NCBI GenBank assembly: GCA_963827335.1
Contig: CAWHAP010000007.1
Coordinates: 372,001-436,000 of the forward strand
Reading direction: 5' to 3'
Source: DASQMT01 sp963827335
Lineage (GTDB): Bacteria; Actinomycetota; Thermoleophilia; Solirubrobacterales; Solirubrobacteraceae
Length of the DNA: 64,000 bases
Numbering within the stretch: position 1 is the first letter of the stretch; each line of letters begins with the position of its first letter. Made by a program: the position numbers and the translations under genes. Shown in pieces: positions 1-7,887 of this stretch. The notes beneath the pieces were generated by a model, which had not been told where the DNA came from, did no database searches, and saw only the letters and a list, made by a program, of their open reading frames with translations.

Positions 1-1035
1 CGGCAGGCCGCCGTCGGTCTGCATCCAGTGCAGGAAGCTCAGGCTGAACGCGCGCGCCGCCCCGCCGTCGCCCTCGAGCACGACCGCGTCGGTGTAGTCG
101 ACCTGGGGCCAGTTCACGAGCGTGATGTCGCTCGGGTAGGCGCCGGGCGCGAACAGCCCGCGCGCGGCGATCCGGCGGAAGCGCCACAGGTCCTTGTCGC
201 GGTCGGGGTCGTCGAAGTCCGGGCCCACCGCGTACGGATCCTCGTCGGGGTTGGGGTCCAGCCGCCGCGCGACGGGGAGGTTCGTCCGCGGGTCGGGCGC
301 GGTCCACGAGAAGCCGGCCGCCCAGCGCTCGTAGCCCGCCGGGCGCGGCACGGTGTGGTCCTCGCCGGCGCGGTGCTCGAGCGCGAAGCACACGGTCACG
401 GGCTGGAGGTTGTCCGGCTGGTCGCTCGCGGGTGCGTGGGGCTCGCCCGTGCGCTCCCGCGACTCGGAGCCGGTCACGTGCTCGGCGCCGCAGAGGGGGA
501 GCAGCGCGCCGGTCTCGCTGGCGTCGAGGAACCAGTCCGCCCAGATCGTCTGCTCGCCGTCCGGGCCGGCGAGCACGACGGCGTCGACGCGGTCCTCGGT
601 CACCGCGGCGCGCACGGGCGCGTGCCGCAGCAGCACCGTGAGCCGCCCCGCCGCCAGCGCCGGCGCGAGCATCCCCTCGATCACCGCGAGCGCCGCCCGC
701 GGCTCGTGCGCGAGCCGCGAGACCGTGCAGGCGCCGGGGTTGAGCTCGGGCAGTGCGCGGGCGCGCTCGGTGAGCGGGTACCGCGCGCGGTAGTGCGCCC
801 GGATCCCGTCGCGCAGCGCGCGGTACGTCGCGGTGCAGCCGCAGCGCTCGATCCAGCGGTGCTCGTCGGGCGGCACGGCCTGGCTCGTGAGCTGCCCGCC
901 GAGCCAGTCGGTGGGCTCCGACAGGACCACGGACCGGCCGCGGGCGGTCGCCGCCAGGGCCGCTGCGATGCCGCCCAGGCCGCCGCCGGCGACGAGGATG
1001 TCGCAACGGCGCTCCTCTATCGTGGCGCGCTCCAT
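1..1035 (-). CDS. FAD-dependent oxidoreductase (C-terminus beyond window)
   Basis: The visible 345 residues begin with a Rossmann FAD-binding motif (AGGGLGGIAAA near residue 16), followed by WLGGQLTSQ and later ETGALLPLCGAEH. This order is typical of the FAD-dependent oxidoreductase family related to PF12831 (FixC/GidA-like), whose members are often cytoplasmic or exported dehydrogenases of unknown substrate. The gene runs off the left edge, so the C-terminus is missing. The ATG at 1035 overlaps by two bases the divergent start of the neighbouring glycosyltransferase, so any promoter for this gene lies inside that neighbour. Substrate cannot be inferred. Confidence 0.85.
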   Translation of the reverse strand, partial: MERATIEERRCDILVAGGGLGGIAAALAATARGRSVVLSEPTDWLGGQLTSQAVPPDEHRWIERCGCTATYRALRDGIRAHYRARYPLTERARALPELNPGACTVSRLAHEPRAALAVIEGMLAPALAAGRLTVLLRHAPVRAAVTEDRVDAVVLAGPDGEQTIWADWFLDASETGALLPLCGAEHVTGSESRERTGEPHAPASDQPDNLQPVTVCFALEHRAGEDHTVPRPAGYERWAAGFSWTAPDPRTNLPVARRLDPNPDEDPYAVGPDFDDPDRDKDLWRFRRIAARGLFAPGAYPSDITLVNWPQVDYTDAVVLEGDGGAARAFSLSFLHWMQTDGGLP

Positions 1036-2605
1036 GGTCAAGGTCTCCGTCATCGTGCCCGTCTTCGACCCGGGCGAACGCATCGACCGGCTGATCGCTT
1101 CCCTGCTGGGCCAGTCGCTGCCCGCCGGGGAGTTCGAGGTCGTCTTCGTCGACGACGGCTCCACCGACGGCACGGGCGAGCGGCTCGAGGCGCTCGCGGC
1201 CGAGCACGCGCACGTCACCACCGTGCGGATCCCGAACTCCGGCTGGCCCGGCAGGCCGCGCAACGTCGGCCTCGACACCGCGAAGGGCGAGTTCGTGTAC
1301 TTCGTCGACCACGACGACTACCTCGGCGACGAGGCGCTCGAGCGCCTCTATGCGACCGCGATCGCCGACGAGGCCGACATCGTGATCGGCAAGGTCGTCG
1401 GCCACAACAAGTCCGTCCCGCGCAGCCTGTTCCGCGAGAACGTGCACGAGCTGGGGCTCAAGGCGGCGCCGTTCAACCTGCTCACCCCGCACAAGCTGTT
1501 CCGCCGCGCGCTGCTCGACGAGCACGGCATCCGCTTCCCCGAGGGCAAGCGCCGGCTCGAGGACCACATGTTCGTCGTGCCCGCCTACTTCGCCGCGCGC
1601 AACATGGCGATCCTCGCCGACTACGCCTGCTACCACTGGGTCCACTGGGACTCGGGCACGAACGCCTCGTTCGTCGCGCCGGATCCCGCGGAGTACTTCG
1701 CCGACGTGGCCGGCGTGCTCGACGTCGTCGACGCGCACACGGAGCCGGGCGACTTCCGCGACGCGCTCTACGGCCGCTGGTACCGCGGCAAGCTGCTCGG
1801 CCGGATCGGCCGCAACGCGTTCGTGGGCCGGCCCGAGGAGCACCGGCGCGGCGTGCTGGCCGCGGTGCGCTCGCTGATGGAGGAGCGCTTCCCCGCGCGC
1901 CTGGACACCGGGCTGCCGCCGAACCTGCGGCTGCGCTCGGCGCTCGCGCGGCGCGACGACTACGACGGGCTCGTCGCGCTCGCCGAGCTCGAGCGCGACC
2001 TCAAGGTCGCCGCGCGCGTGCGCGAGTTCCGCGGCGACGGCACGTGGATGACGCTGCGGCTCGAGTGCTGGCTGCGGTACCCCGACAAGTCCCCGCTGCA
2101 GGTCGTGCGGCGCGACGGCCGCGTGCTCCTGCACCTGCCCGAGGCCGTCGCCGCCCGGCTCGAGCCGGCCGAGCTCGACGTCACCGACCAGCTCGCCGAC
2201 GGCCGCATCCAGCTCCTGCTCAAGCCGGAGGGCGAGGAGACCGACTGGATCGTCCCGACCGAGGCCGAGGTCGTCGTGCCCGAGGCGCCCGACGGCGAGC
2301 CCGTGCAGCCGTCGCTGTGGGCGACCGCGCGGATCGCGCCGACGATCGCCGCCGGCGGCCTGCCGCTGGCGCCGGGCGACCACGACCTGCGCGCGGTCGT
2401 CTGGATCGCGGGCTTCACCGCCCATGCGCCGGCGCGCCGCGGGAGCGACACGTTCGGGCTGACCGTGACCGCGACGGGCCGGGTCTACCGGCAGGGCTCC
2501 GTGCCCGTGCCGCCGGTCCTCACCCCGAAGCAGAAGCTGCGCCGCAGCGCGGGCCGCTTCGTCAGGCGGACGCGAGGTCCACGAGCCGCGGCCGCGGGAC
2601 GCTGA
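1034..2605 (+). CDS. Family 2 glycosyltransferase with TarS-like C-terminal region
   Basis: The 523-residue protein starts with a GT-A fold: VSVIVPVFD, VDDGSTDG near residue 40, the DxD-like VDHDDY near residue 93, and RRLEDHMF further on. The arrangement resembles polyol-phosphate glycosyltransferases of the TarS/TagF type. A beta-rich region after residue ~330 would then be an accessory or oligomerisation domain. It probably transfers a sugar to a cell-surface polymer at the cytoplasmic face of the membrane. A TATCGT hexamer at 1018-1023 is a possible -10, lying inside the divergent oxidoreductase gene. The 3' end overlaps the convergent methyltransferase by 44 bp. Acceptor and donor are unknown. 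Confidence 0.85.
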   Translation: MVKVSVIVPVFDPGERIDRLIASLLGQSLPAGEFEVVFVDDGSTDGTGERLEALAAEHAHVTTVRIPNSGWPGRPRNVGLDTAKGEFVYFVDHDDYLGDEALERLYATAIADEADIVIGKVVGHNKSVPRSLFRENVHELGLKAAPFNLLTPHKLFRRALLDEHGIRFPEGKRRLEDHMFVVPAYFAARNMAILADYACYHWVHWDSGTNASFVAPDPAEYFADVAGVLDVVDAHTEPGDFRDALYGRWYRGKLLGRIGRNAFVGRPEEHRRGVLAAVRSLMEERFPARLDTGLPPNLRLRSALARRDDYDGLVALAELERDLKVAARVREFRGDGTWMTLRLECWLRYPDKSPLQVVRRDGRVLLHLPEAVAARLEPAELDVTDQLADGRIQLLLKPEGEETDWIVPTEAEVVVPEAPDGEPVQPSLWATARIAPTIAAGGLPLAPGDHDLRAVVWIAGFTAHAPARRGSDTFGLTVTATGRVYRQGSVPVPPVLTPKQKLRRSAGRFVRRTRGPRAAAAGR

Positions 2606-3341
2606 CGCCGAGGTCGCGCCGCACCGTCCGGCGCAGCGCATGGATCCCGCGCCGGCGCGTCACCCCGCGATCGCGCGCGTCGCGCAGCTGCTGCCACACG
2701 CCGGAGGCGAGCGCGCGCTCCGGGTCGACGGCGCCGACCCGCCCGAGCACGCCTTCCGGGACGTCCTGCGGGTCGGGCACGACCGCTTCGCCGACGATCG
2801 TGTCGTAGTGCTCGCGCAGCTCGCGCGCGAAGGGGTCGAGGCCGAGGATCACGCCGAGCCCGGTCGGCTCGGTGTCGATCCGCAGGCAGGTCAGGTCGGG
2901 GCGGTGGCGCTGCAGCGCGTCGAGCGCCTTGTAGACGTCGCCGGTCCAGGCGCGCGTGCGCCGGTCGCGCGCCGCCTCCTCCGCCGTGCGGGGGAGGATG
3001 TCGTCGAACACGACGACGCTCGTCCACTCGGCGTGGCGCTCGACGTTGGCGAAGTCGCGCACGACGAACTCGGCGAGGTGCATGCCGTCGATGAACGAGA
3101 AGGCCACGCGGCGGCCGCCGAACGGCTTGAGCGGGTCGTCGCGGTCGAAGTACTCGTCGCTCGTCTCGCGGAACAGGTCGACGTCGTCGCGCAGCTCGGT
3201 GCGCAGGTCGTAGAACGGGTCGATGCCGATCGCCTTGCCCTGCGCGAGCGCGAGGCTGTCGCCGTGGCGGATGCCGATCTCGAGGTAGGTGGGCGGCGCG
3301 AGCCGGTCGTGGAGCGCCTTGAGGAAGTCGAGGTAGTGCAC
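2562..3341 (-). CDS. Class I SAM-dependent methyltransferase (Methyltransf_24-like)
   Basis: A 259-residue protein with the glycine-rich SAM loop YLEIGIRHGDSLA near residue 20, an acidic end of strand 2 (GIDPFYD) and FSFIDGMH near residue 85. These features fit the Methyltransf_24 family, often found with glycosyltransferases and thought to O-methylate sugars. The start is GTG at 3341. A TAGCCT hexamer at 3352-3357 lies 10 bp upstream and could be a -10. It converges on the TarS-like glycosyltransferase with a 44-bp overlap. Substrate specificity is inferred only from this neighbourhood. Confidence 0.75.
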   Translation of the reverse strand: MHYLDFLKALHDRLAPPTYLEIGIRHGDSLALAQGKAIGIDPFYDLRTELRDDVDLFRETSDEYFDRDDPLKPFGGRRVAFSFIDGMHLAEFVVRDFANVERHAEWTSVVVFDDILPRTAEEAARDRRTRAWTGDVYKALDALQRHRPDLTCLRIDTEPTGLGVILGLDPFARELREHYDTIVGEAVVPDPQDVPEGVLGRVGAVDPERALASGVWQQLRDARDRGVTRRRGIHALRRTVRRDLGVSVPRPRLVDLASA

Positions 3342-3362
3342 GCGCCGCCCGAGGCTAGCGGA

Positions 3363-3851
3363 CTAGTCGCAGACCCTGAGGCGGGGGAGCTCCACCGACC
3401 GGATCCTCCCCGTCGACTTGCGGATGAGGAAGTCCATCCGCCCGCCGCCGCGCTTCGGGATCTTCACGCGCGTGACGCCGAAGGGGGTGTCGATCAGCCT
3501 GCGCTTCGGGAACTTCGCGGTGATGTCGGCCAGCGTGTCGCCGACGCCCACGCCGCGGGCGCTCGCACCGCCGCGGATCGTGATCGCCTTCACCTTGTTG
3601 TCGAGGCCGACCTCGACGAAGCCCTTCAACGGCGCCCGCAGCTTCGCGGAACGCACGGGCGGCGACGCGAGCTCGCAGCCGGGCGTCAGGCCGCCGACGA
3701 GGCCCGCGTCCTGCAGCGCGCCCACGGGCGCGCCGAGCTTGATCTGGCCGACGCCCGCCGGCGTGATCTTCTTGTCGGCTGCCGTGCTCGCGGCGGCCGT
3801 GGCGGTCACGGCGAGGCTCAGGACGACGACGGTGGCGAGGGGGGTGCGCAT
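3363..3851 (-). CDS. Secreted hypothetical protein
   Basis: A 162-residue protein with a clear signal peptide (MRTPLATVVVLSLAVTATAA, cleavage after about residue 21) and a mature part rich in Lys and Arg. I do not recognise a family with certainty. The pattern IKLGAPVGAL and GVGDTLADITAKFP resembles secreted actinobacterial proteins with BamE-like or periplasmic repeat motifs. Two cysteines, in PGCEL and at the C-terminal RVCD, could form one disulfide. There is no Shine-Dalgarno, but TAGGGT lies exactly 6 bp before the ATG, so the mRNA is probably leaderless. Confidence 0.7.
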   Translation of the reverse strand: MRTPLATVVVLSLAVTATAAASTAADKKITPAGVGQIKLGAPVGALQDAGLVGGLTPGCELASPPVRSAKLRAPLKGFVEVGLDNKVKAITIRGGASARGVGVGDTLADITAKFPKRRLIDTPFGVTRVKIPKRGGGRMDFLIRKSTGRIRSVELPRLRVCD

Positions 3852-3857
3852 GCGCGC

Positions 3858-3863
3858 ACCCTA
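3858..3863 (-). promoter_or_regulatory. Putative -10 element, leaderless promoter
   Basis: TAGGGT on the minus strand ends 6 bp before the ATG at 3851, so transcription would begin at or next to the start codon. It matches the TAGNNT hexamers seen before several other genes in the window. Confidence 0.5.
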
Positions 3864-3872
3864 ACCATCGAT

Positions 3873-4556
3873 TCAGCAGCCGTCGACGCCGCAGCTGTCG
3901 CCGCCGGCGACGACCTCGAGCGGGCGCGCCTCCCAGGCGCGGCGGAGGAGCTCCCCGAGCACCTCGGGCGGCTGCGCGCCGGAGGCCCCGAACGCCCGGT
4001 CCACGACGAAGAACGGCACGCCGCCGATGCCGAACCCGGCCGCCGTGCGCTCGTCCTCGCGCACCTCGGCGGCGAAGCGGTCGCCCGCGAGGAGCGCCGC
4101 GACCGCGTCCGCGGGAAGACCCACCTCGGCGGCGAGCCGGGCGAGCGCCTCGTGGTCGCTCATCAGCTCGCCCTCGCCGAAGTAGGCGCGCATCAGGCGC
4201 TCCTTCATCGCGTCCTGGAGCCCGTGCTCCGCGGCGAGGTGGACGAGCCGGTGCGCGTCGAACGTGTTGCCGCCGCGCTGGCGGTCGAAGTGGAAGGCGA
4301 GTCCCTCCCCGGCGGCGGTCTCGGTCATCTGCGCGTTCATCGCGGCCGCCTGCTCGACGCTCATGCCGTACTTGGCGGCGAGGTGCTCGGCGCCGCTCTG
4401 CTCGCGCTCGGCGGGCGCGGACGGGTCGAGCTCGAAGCTGCGCCACGTGACCTGCACCTGGTCGGCGTGCGCGAAGCCGGCGAGCGCCGTCTCGAAGCGG
4501 CGCTTGCCGACGTAGCACCAGGGGCAGGCGATGTCCGACCAGATCTCCACATGCAC
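3873..4556 (-). CDS. DsbA-family (FrnE-like) thiol oxidoreductase
   Basis: A 227-residue protein of the cytoplasmic DsbA/FrnE group. It has the thioredoxin-fold active site CPWC at residues 11-14, the helical insertion typical of 2-hydroxychromene isomerase/FrnE proteins, and GVPFFVVD with a cis-proline near residue 175. It probably exchanges or isomerises disulfides, or acts in polyketide-like oxidation. I chose GTG 4556 because GGAGG lies 8 bp upstream and the family starts just before the first strand; an upstream in-frame start at 4604 adds unlikely residues. The C-terminus GGDSCGVDGC carries two extra cysteines often seen in this group. It is divergent from the SnoaL-like gene. Confidence 0.88.
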   Translation of the reverse strand: MHVEIWSDIACPWCYVGKRRFETALAGFAHADQVQVTWRSFELDPSAPAEREQSGAEHLAAKYGMSVEQAAAMNAQMTETAAGEGLAFHFDRQRGGNTFDAHRLVHLAAEHGLQDAMKERLMRAYFGEGELMSDHEALARLAAEVGLPADAVAALLAGDRFAAEVREDERTAAGFGIGGVPFFVVDRAFGASGAQPPEVLGELLRRAWEARPLEVVAGGDSCGVDGC

Positions 4557-4621
4557 GGCGGCGTCCTCCGGGACGTTGCTTCTACAACTACCTTGATGGT
4601 ACACCCCGAGGAGGGACGACC

Positions 4622-4960
4622 ATGAGCAGGGACCTGACCGAGCTGGCCCGCGCGAGCTACGGCGCGTACGAGACCGGCGACCGCGCCGCGATGGAGGCGC
4701 TCGTCGCCGACGACTTCGCGTTCTGGAGCCCCTCGGACGACGGCATCGACCGCACCGCGTACTTCGCGCGCTGCTGGCCGGGGCACGAGCAGCTCAAAGC
4801 GTTCTCCTACGTCCGCCTGCAGGAGCTGGGCGGCGGCGAGGTGCTCGTGACCTACGAGGCGGAGCGGACGGACGGCTCGCGCTTCCGCAACACCGAGGTG
4901 CTCACGTTCGCCGGCGAGCAGCTGGTCAAGGCCGAGGTCTACTTCGGGTGGAACCTGTAG
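4622..4960 (+). CDS. SnoaL-like / NTF2-fold protein
   Basis: A 112-residue protein with the length and pattern of the SnoaL-like NTF2 fold: an N-terminal helix LARASYGAYETGDRAAMEALVADDFAFWSP-type start followed by beta strands ending in VYFGWN. Family members are small isomerases, hydrolases or binding proteins; no specific reaction can be assigned. The start is well supported by GAGGAGGGA 6 bp upstream of the ATG. It precedes the SRPBCC-YCII-sigma operon and may be co-regulated with it. Confidence 0.8.
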   Translation: MSRDLTELARASYGAYETGDRAAMEALVADDFAFWSPSDDGIDRTAYFARCWPGHEQLKAFSYVRLQELGGGEVLVTYEAERTDGSRFRNTEVLTFAGEQLVKAEVYFGWNL

Positions 4961-4965
4961 GCCGC

Positions 4966-4995
4966 TGTCGATCTCGCGCTCCCTCGATTGACGTC
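4966..4995 (+). promoter_or_regulatory. Candidate ECF42-type promoter
   Basis: TGTCGA (4966-4971) and CGTC (4992-4995) resemble the -35 and -10 elements I recall for ECF42 sigma factors. They lie upstream of the SRPBCC-YCII-sigma operon, as expected for autoregulation. The 20-bp spacer is longer than expected, so this is tentative. Confidence 0.3.
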
Positions 4996-5033
4996 TAGGT
5001 GACGGCACACCCGACGACGAAGGAGCAGCGACC

Positions 5034-5753
5034 ATGACGAAGGAGCTCGAGGTGACCTACGAGGGCGACCTGCCCGCGGGTCCCGAAGCGGCGTGGGCGG
5101 CGATCACGGAGCAGACGGCCGGATGGCTCTGGCCGATCGCCTACGAGCCGGGGCGCGGCGGCGCGGCGCGCGGGCTCTCCTCGGCCGAGGGGACCGTGAC
5201 CGTGTGGGAGCCGCACGCGCGCTTCGCCACGCGTGCCGAGAAGCCCGGCTGGTTCAACCAGCTCGAGTACGAGCTGGAGCCGCGCGCCGGCGGCACGCAC
5301 CTGCGCTACCGGCACACGAGCGTCTTCGAGGACGTCGAGTACCGGGCGTGCGTGGCGCACACGGACTTCTACTACCACTCGCTCGGCGAGTACCTGGGCC
5401 ACTTCGCGGGCCGGCAGGGCGCGTTCGCGTCGGTCGAGGGCCCCGACGCCTCCGCGCGGCCCGGCTCGTTCGCCGCCGCGTGCCGGGCGCTCGGCGCCGG
5501 CGACGCGCAGGCGGGCGATCGCATCGAGGCCCGGCTGCCGGGCGCGGGGAGCGTCGCCGCGACCGTCGACTACCGCACGGCGGCGTTCCTCGGCCTGCGG
5601 ACGGACGACGCGCTCTACCGCGTGTTCGGCCGCGACGCCTGGGGCTGGCCCGTCGGTGCGACCCTGCACCTGTTCGGCGACGATGTGGACGGCGCCGCTG
5701 CCGAGCGGGCGTGGGGCGCATGGCTCGGCGGCGTGGTCGCCGAGGAGGCGTGA
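5034..5753 (+). CDS. SRPBCC-domain protein (AHSA1/Bet v 1-like)
   Basis: A 239-residue protein whose first ~135 residues show the START/SRPBCC pattern: LEVTYEGDLPAGPEAAWAAI, WEPHARFATR, then a hydrophobic C-terminal helix region with HSLGEYLGHFAGRQGAF. The remaining ~90 residues are a second, less clear SRPBCC-like half (ARLPGAGSVAATVDYRTAAF). Such proteins bind small hydrophobic ligands and often sit beside ECF42-type sigma genes. It is the first gene of a three-gene unit with the YCII protein and the sigma factor. An AAGGAG-like site precedes the ATG. Confidence 0.8.
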   Translation: MTKELEVTYEGDLPAGPEAAWAAITEQTAGWLWPIAYEPGRGGAARGLSSAEGTVTVWEPHARFATRAEKPGWFNQLEYELEPRAGGTHLRYRHTSVFEDVEYRACVAHTDFYYHSLGEYLGHFAGRQGAFASVEGPDASARPGSFAAACRALGAGDAQAGDRIEARLPGAGSVAATVDYRTAAFLGLRTDDALYRVFGRDAWGWPVGATLHLFGDDVDGAAAERAWGAWLGGVVAEEA

Positions 5754-5773
5754 GCGCGATGGAGGCACCGACC

Positions 5774-6121
5774 ATGACCCAGTACGCCGTGATCATCTAC
5801 GAGCGCGAGACCCCGGGCGGGGTGGACGACATCCCGCCGGAGGTGCTCGAGGCGCACGGGCGCCTGCCGGAGCGCATCAGGGCGTCCGGCGGCCGGACCG
5901 TCGCCGGCCTCGCGCTCGAGCCCACCGCCACCGCGACCTCGATCCGCTCGGACCTGGTGACCGACGGACCGTTCGTGGAGAGCAAGGAGGCGATCGCCGG
6001 CATCTTCGTGATCGAGGCGCGCGACCTCGACCACGCCATCGAGCTCGCGCGGATGACGCCGATCATGGACGGCGGGGTCGAGGTCCGGCCGCTGCTCGGC
6101 TTCGAGGTGGTGGCGGACTGA
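5774..6121 (+). CDS. YCII-related (DGPF) protein
   Basis: A 115-residue YCII/DGPF protein with VIIYERE at the N-terminus, the family hallmark TDGPFVESKEAIAGIFVIEA and the C-terminal VEVRPLLGFEV. DGPF proteins are the conserved partners of ECF42 sigma factors, although their biochemical role is unsettled. I prefer the ATG at 5774, preceded by GGAGG with an 8-bp spacer, over the in-frame ATG at 5759. Its stop codon overlaps the apparent start of the sigma factor gene, which suggests translational coupling. Confidence 0.9.
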   Translation: MTQYAVIIYERETPGGVDDIPPEVLEAHGRLPERIRASGGRTVAGLALEPTATATSIRSDLVTDGPFVESKEAIAGIFVIEARDLDHAIELARMTPIMDGGVEVRPLLGFEVVAD

Positions 6122-7404
6122 GCTCGGCGGCCGAGCAGGCGGTCGCCGGCGCGCACCGTCGCGAATGGGCCTTCGTGCTCGCGGCGACGGCGCGCGTCAC
6201 CCGCGACCTCGACCTGGCGGAGGAGTGCGTGCAGGAGGCGTACGTCGCCGCGCTCGCCCAGTGGGCGCGCGACGGCGTGCCCGACCGCCCCGGCGCGTGG
6301 CTGACCACGGCCGCGCGGCGCTCCGCGCTGAACGCCGTGAAGCGCCGCCAGGTCCTCCAGGCCAAGCTCCCGCTGCTGATCGAGCCCGAGGAGGAGCCCG
6401 AGATGCCCGCCGACGAGCCGGAGACGATCCCCGACGACCGCCTGCGCCTCGTGTTCACCTGCTGCCACCCGGCACTGGCGCAGGAGGCGCAGGTCGCGCT
6501 GACGCTGCGGCTCGTCTGCGGCGTGTCGACCGGCGACATCGCGCAGGCGTTCCTCGTCTCCGAGCCCACGATGGCGGCGCGGCTCACGCGCGCGAAGAAG
6601 AAGATCGCGGCGGCCCGGATCCCCTATCGCGTGCCGTCGGCGGAGGAGCTGCCCGGGCGGCTCGACGCCGTCCTCGCCGTCATCCACCTGCTCTACACGA
6701 CGGCGCACACCGCGCCGTCGGGCGCCGACCTGCTGCGCGAGGACCTCGCCGTCCGCGCGCTCGACCTCGCGCGGCTGCTGCGCGAGCTGCTCGACGAGCC
6801 CGAGGTCCTGGGCCTCCTCGCCCTGCTCCTCGTCAACCATGCGCGCCGCGCCGCGCGCACCGACGCGGACGGCCGTCCGGTGCTGCTGGCCGACCAGGAC
6901 CGCGGGCGCTACGACCGGGCGGCGATCGAGGAGGGCGACCGGCTGGTCGTCGCCGCGCTGCACGCCGGGCCGCCCGGGCGCTTCGCGCTGCAGGCGGCGA
7001 TCGCGGCGCTGCACGCGCAGGCGCCGAGCTACGCGGCGACGGACTGGCCGCAGATCGTGACGCTGTACGACGCGCTCCTCGCCGTCTGGCCGTCGCCGGT
7101 CGTCGCGCTGAACCGGGCGATCGCGCTGGCGGAGGTGGCCGGCCCCGAGACGGCGCTGAGAGAGGTCGAGGCGCTGGAGGACGCGCTCGCCGGCTACCGC
7201 TACCTCTGGGCGACGAAGGCGGAGCTGCTCGTCCGGCTCGGCCGGCCGGACGAGGCGGTCACGGCCTACCGCGCCGCACTCGACCGCGCCGACAACGCGG
7301 CCGAGCGGGCGTTCCTGTCAGCGCAGCTCGCTCAGCGCAGCGCCCAGGGGAGCCCGTCGAAGGACGCCGGCGGGCCGTCGGTCCAGCGGCCGAACGGGGC
7401 GTAG
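6118..7404 (+). CDS. ECF42-type RNA polymerase sigma factor with C-terminal extension
   Basis: The 428-residue product has sigma region 2 (DLDLAEECVQEAYVAAL near residue 30), region 4 with an HTH (STGDIAQAFLVSEPTMAARL near residue 138) and a long C-terminal SnoaL-unlike DUF6596/TPR part (RLVVAALHAGPPGRFALQAA and later tetratricopeptide-like helices). This is the ECF42 layout. The product would direct RNA polymerase to the promoter of its own operon. No ATG, GTG or TTG precedes region 2 in frame; CTG at 6118 overlaps the YCII stop as CTGA, and the next GTG (6175) would remove helix 1. The 3' end overlaps the convergent cupin by 73 bp. Confidence 0.85.
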   Translation: MSSAAEQAVAGAHRREWAFVLAATARVTRDLDLAEECVQEAYVAALAQWARDGVPDRPGAWLTTAARRSALNAVKRRQVLQAKLPLLIEPEEEPEMPADEPETIPDDRLRLVFTCCHPALAQEAQVALTLRLVCGVSTGDIAQAFLVSEPTMAARLTRAKKKIAAARIPYRVPSAEELPGRLDAVLAVIHLLYTTAHTAPSGADLLREDLAVRALDLARLLRELLDEPEVLGLLALLLVNHARRAARTDADGRPVLLADQDRGRYDRAAIEEGDRLVVAALHAGPPGRFALQAAIAALHAQAPSYAATDWPQIVTLYDALLAVWPSPVVALNRAIALAEVAGPETALREVEALEDALAGYRYLWATKAELLVRLGRPDEAVTAYRAALDRADNAAERAFLSAQLAQRSAQGSPSKDAGGPSVQRPNGA

Positions 7405-7862
7405 GCCTCCTTGGAGGAGCTCGTATCGACCGCGACCCCGGCGCCGTGGCGCTGCGCGAGCTCCGAGGCGACGTAGACGCCGGCGTCGGGCTCGGTCCGC
7501 GCGCCGGCCATGAAGATCACGCACGGGCCGTCGCCGGCGCCGACGAAGATGTGCGCCGTGCCCGGCGGGCAGTGGACGAAGTCCCACGCCTGCAGCCGGC
7601 GCTCCTCGCCCTCGGCGAGCAGCAGGCACTCGCCGGAGAGCACCAGGAAGTCCTCCTGGTTGCCCTCGTGGTGGTAGAGCCCGCTCGGCTGGCCGGGCTG
7701 GAGCACGGCGAGCGTGTAGCCGATCTGCCCGAACGGCACGGCCTCGCCCTCGAAGATGCACGCGTCGCCGAAGTGGTCGCCGGTGACCCACGCGGCGTCG
7801 CGCACGTTGACGACGAACCAGCCCTCGGTCGCTGCGACGAGCCCCGTCGCGGTCTGCTCCAT
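7332..7862 (-). CDS. Cupin-domain protein
   Basis: A 176-residue single-domain cupin. Motif 1 is visible as LYHHEGNQEDFLVLSGE (metal-binding His, His and Glu) and motif 2 as FVHCPPGTAHIFVG. Members bind a metal and range from dioxygenases to isomerases, so function is open. The ATG at 7862 has AGGAGG 5 bp upstream; an in-frame upstream ATG near 7880 sits 7 bp after TAGCGT and may be a leaderless alternative. The gene converges on the sigma factor and may bear no functional relation to it. Confidence 0.82.
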   Translation of the reverse strand: MEQTATGLVAATEGWFVVNVRDAAWVTGDHFGDACIFEGEAVPFGQIGYTLAVLQPGQPSGLYHHEGNQEDFLVLSGECLLLAEGEERRLQAWDFVHCPPGTAHIFVGAGDGPCVIFMAGARTEPDAGVYVASELAQRHGAGVAVDTSSSKEAYAPFGRWTDGPPASFDGLPWALR

Positions 7863-7887
7863 GCGCGCCTCCTGCATGCGCCGCACG

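Noticed and set aside
28..2808. 926-codon open frame on the plus strand
   Set aside because: It runs antisense or out of frame to the FAD oxidoreductase and glycosyltransferase, is Arg/Pro/Ala-rich without family motifs, and is explained by high GC.
4557..4604. N-terminal extension of the DsbA-like protein
   Set aside because: The added residues are unlike the family, and GTG 4556 has a good ribosome site.
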